DNA of 64,000 nt from Zhengitettix transpicula (Eukaryota; Arthropoda; Insecta; Orthoptera; Tetrigidae). The stretch's first letter is position 1. Each line of letters begins with the position of its first letter. Shown in pieces: positions 46,895 to 59,231 of this stretch. The position numbers and the translations under genes are program-made. The DNA is taken from contig CM073593.1 in assembly GCA_037074705.1 (NCBI GenBank), positions 57,541,501-57,605,500 on the forward strand, read 5' to 3'. The notes under the pieces were generated by a model that worked only from the letters and a program-made list of their open reading frames with translations, had not been told where the DNA came from and made no database searches.

Positions 46895-49800
46895 ATACGT
46901 ATTTATTATTTTGTACTTTTTAATATGTTCTTACTTGTGTATGTATGTGATGTTTTTTTGAGTAATTTCATGCTCATTATTGGGTTCATAAAAATTATTT
47001 GATTTGTCCTATTTTCTCAGTTGAAGCCTAACGGAGTCAGTAATTAAATGTATATATAAATCTACGTTTTACTATTCACGAACTATAGTGTACTATGAAA
47101 AAAATGATAATTTAGAATTTCTAAAAGACGGTAATAAATATTTACAGGGTAATTTAAGAGCTTATTGAGCCTTTTAGACCCGGTGGTTCAATCTCTATAG
47201 GTAACTAGTGGGGAGTAGTAAAAGTTAGGAAGCTCTTAACTAATTCATATTTTGACCATGAACAACCTTACGAAATTTTATTGAATTATTTATTATATTT
47301 ACGGTGTTATTATTCATCATATTTACTCACTACGTCGACATATTATTTTTTTAAATAATTCCACTTTTGTGTAATTAAAAATAAATATGCAAACGTTCAA
47401 TATAGACACGAGAAATCCATATTTTAGTAGCAAGTAGATATTAAATAATATAACAGCTCCTAATTTCTTCTCTATCAAAGTCATTCACGTAAATCAGAGT
47501 AGTATAAGCACAACTGTATTTGAATGGTAGATTTTTGAAAGTGTTGGTGCGTACAAGGTGAGCACAGCCAGCGACCGTAAGACAGGTTGGTAAATTGCTG
47601 GAGGAAATCTTATGTCTGGCTGATCTCTGCACCTGCATTCCGCACAAATGACGTCACTCGCCAAAATTTCGTACCGGCACCAACTGGAAATAAAACGAGA
47701 ACTATGGATGTAATTTAAGCCGCTTCTTTCGCCAGCCACGACGGTTTATGTAACATTTCTGTAATACACCGGTTCGTATATAAATATAAATCATACCCTC
47801 TGTTGAGTTTGTAAGTAAAATATAAAATAACACTGTTCAGGGCGGCGATGTTAGGGAGAAAGCCAGAATTTTTCAGAGTGCTAACGCATCTTAGTGACAT
47901 TTGGTGGCGTAATTTACATGAGTTAATGTTAAAGAATGGCAGAGTACTGGTTTAATTTTGTACCCGATTGAGTTAGTTTTCTCTTGTGAAACGCTGAGGC
48001 GATGCCCCGCGGTCACACCGGGACTCACCTGTGGCGATGACCGGGAAAACGCAGTTGTCTATGCCTAATTTTCAACTCAATAAACCACATCGGTAAACAT
48101 AACCACAGACGTAATCCATATTAGTCGTAAGTCATAAACCACAAATCAGATTTATTTATAATCAACTTTTTTAAAGTTAGTTCTGTTAATTTTAACTTTG
48201 TTAAGGATGTTCTTAGAGTGACTGTACGTTCCGGTGACGGATGGGCTAAGCCAAATTTATAAAGTATTAACCGCAAACGTAATTTAGAAACCTCTGCTGA
48301 AAAGTATTCGTACATAATTCGGGAGAAATCGCTCCAGTGTCACAAAAGTTATTGTTAAACATAGTGCAAGATATAATGTAACATGACAATCGGACTTTGT
48401 CGATTATTAGTCATGTTTAATTGTATTTGTTATATTGTGGCGGCGTTTCTGAGGCAATGCGCGCGGGAAACGCTATTATTGTGGAGAAGTTTGTGACAGG
48501 CAAGTTGTGTTTGAGTCTTAAAAAGCGTATTACTCGTTATATGAGAGTACGGACAGAACACAAATTAGCCAATCAGAATTTTACTGCATGATATCCAAGC
48601 CTTGCAGATGTAAACATTTCCGTAGCTCGACATTAAACCTTTATAAAAAAATTCAAAAGTTTGGTAATTTTATAGGAAAATTATCTGTGGCCCAATTAAG
48701 TGTGGATCTGGTGGAGATTCGCCTACAAATCAGATGACAAAAGCTGTTCTAGACGTACAATGCACAATTTAGATTAATTATCCGTTCCATTAATCCTCGG
48801 TCGTGAAAATATGATACGTCACAATTTAAGATTACAAAAAAGAATAAAATATTACAATTACAAACTTCCAAAGACAAAAATTGTAATTTACAAAAAATTA
48901 TATAATATAAAGCAACGTTCTTCAATTTTCATTCCCGAATCCCGTCGAACATTAAAAAGAAAATAAGTCGGCAGTTAAAATCTACAAGATTATAATCGTA
49001 AAATAATAGTATAACTTGATAGGATACAAGCAAATTATTTTATTAAAGAGGATTTAATCTGTACTGTACCGTACTTTTCATTTTTAAAATATCTTAAATA
49101 TTGTATAGAGCTTATTAATGTCATTAAAATATGGTATGTGAAACAAACAAATAATTATATTGGTCTACCAGCACTTATCCACTGTATTTGCAATAATACT
49201 TTAACAAATCTCTTCAAGCAATTGAGATTTCCTATATTAAATTACAAAGATGGCAGATTTTTTACAATAGCAACTAGTATAGGAATTAAGTTATGACGAA
49301 TTATATTCCTAGGTAGTGGCATGCAATATAAAAATATTCGCAATTATTTTAGCCTTATGTGAGTCACGTTGTAGATCAGATGGAACATAAAAACACTAGA
49401 AAATTTATTAATATTGACTACATTTATAGTAAGGCTGTACTATATATTGCAATTAATATTTGTAGAAGCAATACTTCTGTAAAGTGTGTTGTCATATTCG
49501 AATGCAACATGAAACCTGTTTAACGTCTTAGAAACCAAATTTCATTTATTTAATTTTTTTCTCAATTGATGAAACTATTCTGGAGAAAATTTCCTAGAAA
49601 CGACCCTGAAATATTGATCATAATTCGCCAAACGGTGGCTTCTTTCGTAAAAATCTCCGACTGCAATATTCCCAAAGAAGTTAAGTTTGATAACATCGTT
49701 ATGTCACTTCATTCGCCAAGGTGATTCACGAAACCCTCGGGATTACTCCACCTTCCCCTTTTCTTATTAATTGGACTTGATCACAATCTCCGCTACGTTA

Positions 49801-50540
49801 AGCACTTGCGAAGACTTCATGAGTTAGAGACTATGAGTAACGTAATCCTCTCGCCAGCGGATACATACTTTCACATCTGTCAGTTATCTGGGACACAGAG
49901 GATGTATATTACATCCCAGCAAAATCGACTACGAAGTGCACACGTTAAAAGCCTCGAACTAACAACGTCTGTGAAGTTTTCGTTAAACAAAAACGAAACT
50001 GAACACACCGGTAAACATCGGCAGGAAATGAGAATTAAAAATGGCTTTATACTATAAACAAATTTACACTTTAAATTATGCATCTTAATTAAAATATATT
50101 AACAAGAGAATTTTTAATTGGACGCTGAAGACGAATAAATCCTGGTAGTGACCAGACATGCGTCACGATAGTATATTTACGTGAATTCACGTGGTCGCAG
50201 ACCAGCCTACTGATAAACAATGGCTGTAATCGATATATTTTTTGAAATAAAAAGATATTAGCTTTAACTGGAAATAAAACATGAGTTGACACGAAATGGG
50301 GACGAATGAATGAGTGGAGGGATATAAGAGGATTGTGGTCCAGACGTGAGTGACAATGGAAATTAAATTATTTTGGTCCTTCTGCAGCACTATGAAAGTG
50401 CAAAAGTCTTCCGACGTTCCGTACATCGTGGATATCTGAATGTAGTTCACGTAATAGCAAAAAAAAATTATCAACCGCTACATTAATTTCATCCGAAGAT
50501 GTTATCCTTTATGCTACTCAGATCTTAGACCTACAAAAAA

Positions 50541-51270
50541 AATCCTGAACTGGATTCAGGATATTTTGGAGAACGTAAACTCAAAGTAAATTCTGAACTG
50601 TACTATCCAGTTAAAATAACGACTGGTGTTCCTAAGGGTAGCGTTATACGGTTTTGTTTGTTTTTAGAACACATTAACGATTTTCCAGCCGGTAGCCAGT
50701 ACAATATTAAACTATTCGCGGACGACTGCATTATTTATAGGGAAATTAAACAGTCAAACGCCGTTGTTGCTCTTCAATCGGTTTTAGATAAAATAATAAA
50801 GTAGCCTAGGCTAAATAAAATGGAAAAAAAATGCATCCAAAAATCAAGACTCTTGGCTTTACGAAGCATAAAAATGTTGAGGATGCAAAATACAAACTAT
50901 AAGACGGATTAATAGAAGCATTAAATAGCTGCAAATATTTGGGTGCAAAGTTCTGTAAAGATCTCTCAAGAGGAAAACGTGATTTAAATTCAGTGGCCTG
51001 TAAGGCACGTAAAATTGTACGCAGGATTTTCAGGAAGAGCTGCAGAGACTCTATGGGCCTTGCTTATAGAACTATAGTGCGGTCCGCAAGGCGCCGGATA
51101 AAATTCAGGTAATAAAAGCATTGAAATTCGTACAAGATTAGGCAGAGAAAACAGCGGATTGATATAGAGAAATATTCATTTCAAAGAAGAACCATTCGGG
51201 ATTGGAGTAATCTGTCTGCAACTGGTGAGCCCACAAAGTTAAAACAACTGAAAAGAAAATTAACCACTAG
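50541..51270 (+). pseudogene. CR1/L2-like LINE reverse transcriptase relic with GVPKGS and FADD motifs
   Basis: Plus-strand translation shows ILNWIQDIL (CR1-type 'I..WI.D.L.NR.Q'), then, frameshifted, VKITTGVPKGSVIRFCLFLE followed by HINDF, matching [31 protein letters not shown] (FADD at 50715-50726) is the reverse-transcriptase catalytic motif, with both aspartates kept. A stop follows after about 25 residues. Further downstream are diverged blocks, a shortened middle section (about 51050-51120), and a C-terminal KYSFQRRTIRDWSNLSATGE then LKQLKRKLT, the usual 'F..R....WN.LP..V......FK..L' end. Multiple stops and frameshifts; non-functional. Confidence 0.82.
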
Positions 51271-51344
51271 TGATAGAGATTTATTATGAAATTAATAAGA
51301 TTCTTATTAACAAAACTGAGTGAAGTTGAAAATGAAATAATATA

Positions 51345-51437
51345 TTTAATTAAAGGATCAGGAAGGAAAACGTTCGACCGGGTCTCTCGATTGGTAGATC
51401 GGTAACCATTGAACCATTCGAGTCGGCTGCTTGCCCG
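51345..51437 (-). mobile_element. tRNA-derived SINE fragment (SINE-B, second copy)
   Basis: The minus strand has box A-like TGGTTCAATGG (51406-51416) and a decayed box B (GGTCGAACG, 51371-51379). Its 3' part CCGGTCGAACG...TTCCTTCCTGATCC then TTTAATTAA aligns with the copy at 33874-33985. Confidence 0.6.
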
Positions 51438-51559
51438 GTACGATACTTCTCCATCCATTATTCAATAGTCAGAACCCGGCTTCATCTCTAATTCATCATA
51501 TCACTTTAGTACTCAATGACAGATATATATTAAAAATAATAAAAATAGCGAAATACAGA

Positions 51560-51745
51560 AAAAGAAGTGATGATATAAATACCTCACAACGTTTCTGGAA
51601 ACCATGTTCCTTTCTTCAGGTGCCGTTTGAGTTTTGTTAACTGCATTGTCACTCCAGGCTCTTGTGTTTGTTTTAATTTTCTTAACACCAGAAATGAACA
51701 AGATTTCCAGAGACGTTGTGTGGTGTTGAAATCATCATTTCTTTT
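51560..51745. mobile_element. Inverted repeat carrying two hammerhead-like motifs
   Basis: 51560-51622 and 51683-51745 are diverged reverse complements around a 60-nt spacer. The left arm read on the minus strand gives CACCTGAAGAAAGGAAC, a 3-nt loop, then GTTTCCAGAAACGTTGTG: an intact CTGAAGA core, a GGAAC/GTTTCC stem II and an intact GAAAC. The right arm on the plus strand is a decayed version (CACCAGAAATGAACAAG then ATTTCCAGAGACGTTGTG). The layout is like that at 38.7 and 56.1 kb. Confidence 0.55.
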
Positions 51746-52119
51746 GTCTGTATTTGGCTGTTTTTCTTAATATTAATTTTCAAAACAGGTGTAAATTTCT
51801 TATTTTGAAAGATTATAATAAACACTTTAAAATATCGTTCACTTTAAATATCAGGATAAATTCGAGTACGTATGTTTAATAAGTATTTCAGTTTTCTATA
51901 ATACAGCAATTTCATTATGCAACTCTCTCCATGAACCAAAAAAATAAAAATTAAACAAAGATAAAAACAAACCCAAAGAATCCTTATTATTATTATCATT
52001 TATGAATGTAATAAATTTATTACAATATGGATATATTACTGTGAATTAATTAATGGCAAATTAATTAATTTCAGAAGAAACATAAGACTACATTTGAAGC
52101 TCAACCATATAAGTCAATA

Positions 52120-52179
52120 AATATTTTTAATTAAAGGATCAGGAGATTTTTACATACTGATTCTTTAATTAAAAATATT
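52120..52179. repeat. Palindromic pair of SINE-B tail fragments
   Basis: AATATTTTTAATTAAAGGAT plus CAG (52120-52142) is the reverse complement of 52157-52179 with one mismatch and a 14-nt spacer. CTGATYCTTTAATTAA is also the 3' tail of the SINE-B copy at 51.35 kb. Confidence 0.7.
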
Positions 52180-53335
52180 TCATGGGCTGTGTTTCTAATG
52201 TAAGCTTGTTATGTTTTTTCTCTGAAATCAAATCAGATTTTTATAAAGGTATCGTTTTGCAATTTAGTTTAATAATGAATGGCAGTAAATTGAAGTTCAA
52301 GGACCCTTGGAACTCCATTTTTAGCTTTAATGATAGTTATCCTTTATTCCTAAAAGGCTTTATAGGTGTGATGGGACGATTTTTTCATATTTTATTTACA
52401 TTCAGGTTGGTTTACAGATTTTATCCTTTCCTTGTAAATACTTTAAACATTAACAGCGTACAGCATTGAATGCGTCGCCATTTTATATTTTTCGAGTTAA
52501 AATTCAATAAACTTCTGATTTTTTATATTTTAGGGAACAAATGTCATATCAGAAGAGCACGTTCACTGAGTTTGTATTTGATATCCTAAAATGAAATTTT
52601 TGTTCTTTGAAAACATTAAAGAAAATTCTCTTTTCCTCCAAAGAACAAGACAACACAGGCAACATTATTGATGGCTTGCTGTCCACGGGTACCTGTCACG
52701 ACTTATGGACTAGAAAGTATCAAGATTCGTATCCCAGATAAAATGATCCGATTTCCAAACAATGCAACAGTAAGGATAGTTTCATCTTGTTTTTAACGCA
52801 TGTACTTGCTTGAAATGTTCTTAAATTTCTTTTCGTTTTCGATGGTGATCGTTCGGATTTCATCGAGTGATTCATCCGAATCGGAGACATATTTTGAGGC
52901 TTGCGAAGTGAGGAGAGCGGGACCTACTTGAGACCAGGAAATTGCGACCTGTGTCTTGCCCAACAACGGTGGTGCACTTTCGATAAAGCGCCAGTCGGCT
53001 CAAGTTACGCGCCTTCACGAATGTAGACAGGCCGCACTCCAGGAAGTCACACGCCTCCGAATTATTCCCCACCAGCTCTGCTTCGGCCCGGCGTTTCGTA
53101 AAGAAAAGGCTAACGCACAATGTAAGACATTACATGCTGACTGTCATACCAAAGGTCACAGAGTCGCCACAACACGTACGATCTATTTTATTAGCAGTGT
53201 TTTGCCTTAACACCTGTTAATATTCTGACAGAAAAAATGGCATCTATCAGAGGAGAAAATTTTCTAATGTCAATAAGAAAAATTTTTCACTCCAGAGGGA
53301 GTTAACCTCGTTTAGACGACTATTTCTTACTCAAA
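52180..53335. other. Non-coding stretch
   Basis: A 95-codon plus frame (52182-52469) begins in the SINE-B-tail palindrome and has no domain. 52860-53210 is GC-richer with competing frames on both strands. No gene is supported. Confidence 0.4.
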
Positions 53336-53983
53336 TCTATATAATAAAAAAAGGATGTATATTTGTATGTATGTATGTACGTTAATCTTTAATATTTAAA
53401 CGCGTGGACAGATTGAAACAAAAATTGGTACACATATTCTTCAAACAACGAGAAACGGTACTGTTGGGGTGAGAAACCTGTAGCATCTAGGTGGAAAGAA
53501 TTATAATTAGAAAATGTGATCATTTTGTGTTATAAATTACTGCGCGTCAAGACACCATGACGTCACAGCGCACGCAAGAGAGACGTTACTATGCGACGAT
53601 ACTGCACAACAAATTAAATAGTACCCTTTTTCGTAATAACAAAGTAAAAATATTTTTATTGAATAAAAAGTATAATTTTATCCAACAATACTCCGTCGAA
53701 TTATAATAAAAAACAATACGAAAGATATACGATCTTTGGAACTAATTTTCTTTTAAATAACTTGACTTTTACAAGACTCACATGGCATAAATATAGCACA
53801 TACCAATATTTGCCTAAATGTATAATATAATTTAATAGATTTTTAATGTGCTAAAAATGACGAATTATTTCAAGTGAGATTCTTGCAAAATTCTGGTTGC
53901 ATGTGTATATTATTATAATTTCACAAATTTGATTGTAAATGTGTACCGAATGAGTACCCGTGCAACGCTGGGCATCCAGCTAG
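53336..53983 (+). mobile_element. Non-autonomous Helitron, copy 1
   Basis: Begins TCTATATAATAAAAAAAGGA after a host A and ends CATCCAGCTAG before a host T. A GC-rich short palindrome (ACCCGTGCAACGCTGGGC) lies about 10 nt upstream of CTAG. 5'-TC, 3'-CTAG with an upstream hairpin, A/T insertion site and no target duplication are the Helitron hallmarks. A TATG/TGTA-rich start (TTTGTATGTATGTATG) and an internal TGACGTCA (53553-53560) are shared with copy 2. No frame for RepHel, so it must be mobilised in trans. Confidence 0.82.
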
Positions 53984-54623
53984 TTTATTAATAAAAAAAA
54001 CCTCTTCAACTGTTATAAAATACAATTAAGTGATATAACTTCAAATTTGTAATCAAATTACATTAAATATAGAGAAGAAAAATGTTAATTTAAAAATATG
54101 AATAAAATTTTAGAAGACCCGAGAAAGTCCCAAAATATAAATTCATCTAAAAAATGTGGTCGAAAACTCCTGCCCATTTATAATAAAATTAATATGTTAT
54201 TTATTCGTATAACTTTGACTGGATTTGTGGATTATTCACAATTCTAAATAAAAATATAATTTTATATAAAAATATATATTCTGATTATAAGTAAATAAAC
54301 ATCAGCCACTTTCTACCACGGTAGTCAGCAGTGACCTGTCTATCAATTTTTTTAAAAATCTTGAACCTGATGAGGTCAAAAAATAAACGATTTTTTCTGT
54401 CTTAAAAATATAATTTCTAGAAATAATTCCGATGAAACGCATGTCTTCCAAAGAAATGAATGAAGGCATCAATAATACATCAATGGATAATAATGTTTAA
54501 AGACGTGAGTATTAAAAAGTAAACGATATTTGTATCATGGTTTTTATTTCGTAAAGGAGAAATAATTCAGGACTCAAGTCTGAGAGGGCATTTGAAGTTC
54601 CTGTAATGTATTTTATTTATTTA
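53984..54623. other. Spacer between the two Helitrons
   Basis: AT-rich, no gene. TTGAACCTGATGAGGT (about 54361) recurs inverted at about 55470, outside copy 2. Confidence 0.5.
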
Positions 54624-55202
54624 CTAGCTGGGTGCCCGGCGTTGCTCGTGTACTTATTTATATAAACTTGAAAAAGTATTTAATTGAATACTTAAATATA
54701 TTCCCTGAGTATTTCAGGATATAATTGTCAATTGTCACTCAGTCTTCATACATTACGAAATATTACATTGATGAAATTGTTAGCTAGACTCACAACTAAT
54801 ATAGCGCGAAAATTAACTTACATTTTCCGCAAGGATGGTAAAGTAATTCGTATTCCTCTTTATTGCCATTCGATGGAGTATTGCTGAAGAAAATATTTCT
54901 GCTTTATTTCATTCCTAATAAAGGAAATATTTCCTTTGTTCGTTGCGTAGTAACGTCTTTCTCTCGCGTGACGTCATTGTCTCTTGGCGCGCAGTAATTT
55001 AATATTTAATGATCACGGTTTTTAATTATAATTCTTTCCACGTGTATGCTAGGCGTTTCTCACCCCAACAGTACCGTTTCTCGTATTTTGTAGAATATGT
55101 GTACCAATTTTTGTTGCATTCTGTCCATGCGATAAAATTTGTATAAAGAACAACGTAAATACATACATACATACAAATATACATCCTTTTTTATTATATA
55201 GA
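54624..55202 (-). mobile_element. Non-autonomous Helitron, copy 2 (inverted)
   Basis: Same family as copy 1, on the minus strand. It starts TCTATATAATAAAAAAGGA at 55202 after a host A and ends GCACCCAGCTAG at 54624 before a host T. The sequence is close to copy 1 over the first 300 bp and at the 3' hairpin (CGAGCAACGCCGGGC), with internal indels that shorten it by about 70 bp. The two copies are tail to tail and could fold on each other. Confidence 0.82.
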
Positions 55203-55261
55203 TTATGTATATTCGGTCACACGTTTTGGGTGCCATAATATTTGTATAAGTTTTATATATC

Positions 55262-55280
55262 AATATATATATATATATAT
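55262..55280. repeat. (AT)n microsatellite
   Basis: Uninterrupted AT dinucleotides. Confidence 0.9.
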
Positions 55281-55496
55281 GTCTAAATATTTCGTTTCTT
55301 AACTAATATTATAACAATAACAAAAATTTGCACAAGGTACAAAATACACTAACTTTTCGATAAAATATAACAAATATATCATCATCTGCTGTGCATCTGA
55401 ATCAATACAATTCAGGATATACATAAAATTGAGATTAATACATTCTTCTCGACTAAACAATAAGTAATAACCTCATCAGGTTCAATAAGTAATAAA

Positions 55497-56052
55497 TTTT
55501 TTTGTTTTTTTTAGGGTAAGAGGCTACATGAGGGTAATCCACATAGTGGCAACTCCCCTTTAATAACATAGGAAGGGATTTGAAAGGGGGGATACGGAAG
55601 GGTATAGGAAGGTAGCCAAGGGTTAACTAGGGTCCCGGGGCTGTATTTTAAGGATCCTACATGGCATTCGCCTAAAAGTCATGCAGGGAAAACCCTAGAA
55701 AAACCTGCATCAGGTAGGTCGGGCATTGGGTACTTGTCCCACGCCCTTCCGATAGCGGGAGAAGAGTTTGCTGTGGGGACGCAGCATTCCTCGACCAGTT
55801 TAGGAGGTAGCTGGCCGACTGTTCCAATGGCAACAGCGAACAACTCTTACCGTATGATCAAGGTCTGTGACCCCGAAACATACACCTCTCAAAACAGGCC
55901 GAGGTGCCTCGGCTTGTGGGAACCTTAGTTCAAAAACGGAGAGAGAAAAAGGCACCCCCAAAGGTAGCCCCTTCCTGTCTAACCTACAAGGTTCTGCCTG
56001 CAAGAGAACATCCGTCGCAGTTACTGCCTACGAGAGAATAACCCACGCAGAC
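55497..56052 (-). mobile_element. SINE-A copy 6
   Basis: Nearly full-length minus copy. Poly(T) starts at about 55497; the 5' hairpin pair lies at about 55996-56052 (decayed: CTGCAAGAG...CGTCGCAG and CTACGAGAG...CACGCAG). A deletion removes about 14 bp around 55787 relative to the other copies. No firm target duplication (a CAATAA match flanks both sides). Confidence 0.88.
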
Positions 56053-56069
56053 TCCTATGCAATAAAATG

Positions 56070-56200
56070 TATTGGCGACGTTTCTATGGCGTTCACTGCC
56101 ATCGTCTTCGAATTTCAGCAAAGAGTTAACAGTTACGAGAGATCCAGCGAAGGTAGTTACAGTAACGATGGCAATGAACTTCATCGAAACGTCGCCAATA
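56070..56200. mobile_element. Inverted repeat with hammerhead-like GAAACGTCGCC ends
   Basis: 56070-56104 and 56166-56200 are reverse complements with four mismatches in 35. Both arms end in GAAACGTCGCCAATA reading inward to outward. A stem II candidate precedes each GAAAC: ATGGC/GCCAT on the minus-strand arm, GATG/CATC on the plus-strand arm. The CTGANGA core is disrupted in both. It lies directly outside the 5' end of SINE-A copy 6. Confidence 0.5.
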
Positions 56201-56747
56201 TAATTGGTTACTCGATCAGGAGCCCTAGAAGACTTTATTCATTCTCTACACCGAGAAAAACTTCTTATTGAGTATGTATCGAAAATGATGTATAAAATAC
56301 CTTTTTTCGAACCCCAGAAAGAAGTTTCCATAGATTCGTCGTTTACAATATTTTAATGCGTCAGTTAAAAATTATATATATACAACGCTTCAAAAGTCAG
56401 ACTTGAACACTAGACACTATGGAAAATTTTATAATTAAGTATGTGGAGTTCCCCGTGTTGCGTACCTTCGAGAACAAGTATGAAAGATAATTTTTTTTCT
56501 TGATCAAATGTTTCCTCATGACGTCAAGTCTCTTAACTACAGTTATCCTCCATAAACATATTTATATATTTTTTTTGTATGCAAATACATATTTTTACAT
56601 AAAGACCAACAATAAAATATTTTACTATTTTTTTGGAATATTTTTTATGTCACATAAAAATTGGAATAACACCGCTTTGTCACTCGAAATCTTTTACGCT
56701 CTCGTCACGGTATCTGCAGATAGGAGTGGGTACATGTACAGAGCAAG

Positions 56748-57375
56748 CTATCTATAGTCCATCATATACAAATGTATCTTCGTTTGTTTGTTCTATATTC
56801 ATTCATATACCATTCATCCGTTTGCTATAAAACATTGGTTAATTTTTTTTTTCGTACATCCGCGAACGTTTCCGTCTGCCTCTCGAAGCGTTACACATAT
56901 ACCCAGGGATGAACCGGTGTGGAATGTTTAAAAAATGAGGAAACGACCAATAATTATCTTTCTCGGTTAATGCGATTGATAATAATTTTCCTGATTTTTT
57001 TTGTGTATAATTTCAACCGCTTTCTGCGTGAAAGGGGAGCAAACATACGGGTGCCTTTGTAGGGGGTGTTAAATAAAAGTAATCCGGGACTTTGCAAGTC
57101 ACTGGATTTAATTCTGATTTAAAACATGGCGGTTTGGTTGTAAATCAGCTCCTTGGAGTGGGGGTGGAAGGGGTTGAAAAAAGTTCTGAGAACGATCTTA
57201 AATACGCGGAGAAATTTTTAAGAAAGTTTGCCCATTTCTTTTTTACGATTGGAGAACAAATATAGGATGGGTTAAACACCCCTAGAACATGTACTGGGAC
57301 TATTTTTGACTCTCACAAGTCGAAATTAGATACTTTTCACCGCTAATATATATTAATACCCGAGCGACGCCGGGT
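56748..57375 (+). repeat. Unclassified interspersed repeat ending in an ACCCG/CGGGT palindrome
   Basis: Starts with CTATAGTCCATCATATAC then ATGTATCTTCGTTTGTTTG and ends with TACCCGAGCGACGCCGGGTA (57357-57376). The end resembles the 3' hairpin of the Helitron pair, and the start is similarly TTTG-rich. No CTAG is found at the border, so membership in the Helitron class is uncertain. The interior (57020-57300) has GGGG-rich blocks similar in style to 20440-20665. Confidence 0.4.
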
Positions 57376-57379
57376 ATAG

Positions 57380-59220
57380 AAAGACAAATACATTTTATTT
57401 ACTTTCAGTTAATTACCGCTACTTACTTATTTCTTTTATCTTAATAGTACTAACTAACAACTGTTTTATATATTCTTCATAATGTACTGCACTGTCAGTT
57501 CATTATATTTACAATTCAAAAAATATTTACACATAACAGTCAAACGAGCCTAAGATACATTTTTTATGCCTTCTGAGTATTATTATATTGTACTTCATTG
57601 TTTCGACAATGAATGTTACGAAATGAAAACCATGTCTATACGTCAAAAGAGTAATTATCTCTTTCCGGTTTTATAAGTTCTTGTTGATAAGCGTGACGAC
57701 TAATGAAGTTTTCTAACTTTTGGCTTTATGTAAATAATAAATCAGTAACTTAAAAAGCACATAGATCACCGTGTCTTTCTTTTCAGCCGTCAATTTATAA
57801 ATTTTTATTGTTCTCTCTCATTACCAATTTTTACATCTCAATATCGTCCTCTTCTTAAAATAATTAATGTTTTTACAAATCTACAAATACGCTTTTCTCG
57901 TGATAAAAACTACAATAATTCACTTGACACCAATAAAAACATCGTATTGTTCAGAAAAATTCCTTGCTTTGGTTGTAATTACTGCTACATAGAGGAAAAC
58001 TAAACGGTCATTAAAAATCCGTAACAAACTCCACACTAATAATCAATCTTCTCTGTACAAACCTATTATTCATTCGAAACATTCTTTTGATTATCAGGAT
58101 GCAAAGAATTTGGATATTGTGGAATTATATCCCAAATTAGTCATATTAAACCGAGCATCATTGCAATTAATGAATGTGAGACACGGCTTTTTCCGCCAGC
58201 CACAAGTTGGTTAAAAGAGTAAAGTAGTTTATTTCGTGAAGGCAATCGAAGGGTCAAACACGATCACGTCTAAGTGCAGTATCTGATCGAGAAATTATCT
58301 TTGGCGTGCATTTTTGATTTGTTTCATGAAATTAAAAATAATTAAATAGCATTAACATTATTTACTTGGACAGTGTATGGAAAAATAGTTTTAGTTGATT
58401 GCGATAACACTAAGTGGGACCGTATTTCATTATAATATGCGAAGAAAGATTGTATCACCTGACGCATTACCTCTGATGTATTGTTAGCTGCGAAAGAGGA
58501 ATAGAAATTAAATCGCGGACCAAGTGTGAAGAGTTTTATGGACGACTTTTAATGTCGATATATCATGGAAAAAAAATAATATAGTGTGTACGTTGATTAT
58601 ATTATGTGAAAATAAGTGGTTGACACGGTCATTTGTTTAAAAGAATTAATTTTTTTATGTTCGGATATTAGCTTTAAGTATTAAAATATTGATTGATTGT
58701 TTTCATAAAATTTGTTTTAATTCTTTAACGTTCATTTTTACCCCGCCTTTGTGTATTGGGGAAGATTGTCTGTCAGCTGATGACGTCAGAGTGACGTCAG
58801 TTGAGCCTAGGTGGAAACTTGACCAGCAGCCCACGAGGAATCTCTTGAGATCAACCCCGAAACCTTGAATGCTGTAGTATCGGGGTATCGTTAAACAAAA
58901 AGAAAAAACAATTCTGTTTGGTTGTTAAACGTCGTGGACCCTGATAAGTTACACCCTCGTGTACCCTGAGAATACAAGAGTATCATATTCTGTTTTATAA
59001 AAGAGATGTAAAAGTTAATATTGTTGTAGCTAATATTATAAATTTTTGTCTTCTTCTAAATGTTGTGTTGTCTCGAGACATTCACTAATTAAGTATTATT
59101 TATCGCCCACATACGTACCGACTCAATATTTTCCCTTATTATTAAGGTAACTTCCTTTCTTTTATTAACATCTTTGCTCTTGTTGACTTCGCTTGAATTT
59201 TAAAAAGTTAAAAAAACTCT
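57380..59220. other. AT-rich non-coding stretch
   Basis: No gene. Two TGACGTCA palindromes lie at 58781-58788 and 58792-58799 within a less AT-rich block (58740-58980). Confidence 0.45.
58781..58799. promoter_or_regulatory. Paired CRE/AP-1-like palindromes
   Basis: TGACGTCAGAGTGACGTCA contains two perfect TGACGTCA octamers 11 bp apart. CREB/ATF proteins bind this octamer in animals. Context is otherwise non-coding; function not shown. Confidence 0.3.
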
Positions 59221-59231
59221 ACCTACCTCAT

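Larger units (their letters stand above)
43131..50540. other. Long, mostly AT-rich non-coding stretch
   Basis: Contains AC microsatellites (43969-43984, 44693-44714), an (AT)n run (46862-46894) and a GC-richer patch at 44340-44800 with competing short frames but no domain. A short GC-richer patch near 48000-48060 is also unexplained. No gene, RNA or transposon identified. Confidence 0.45.
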
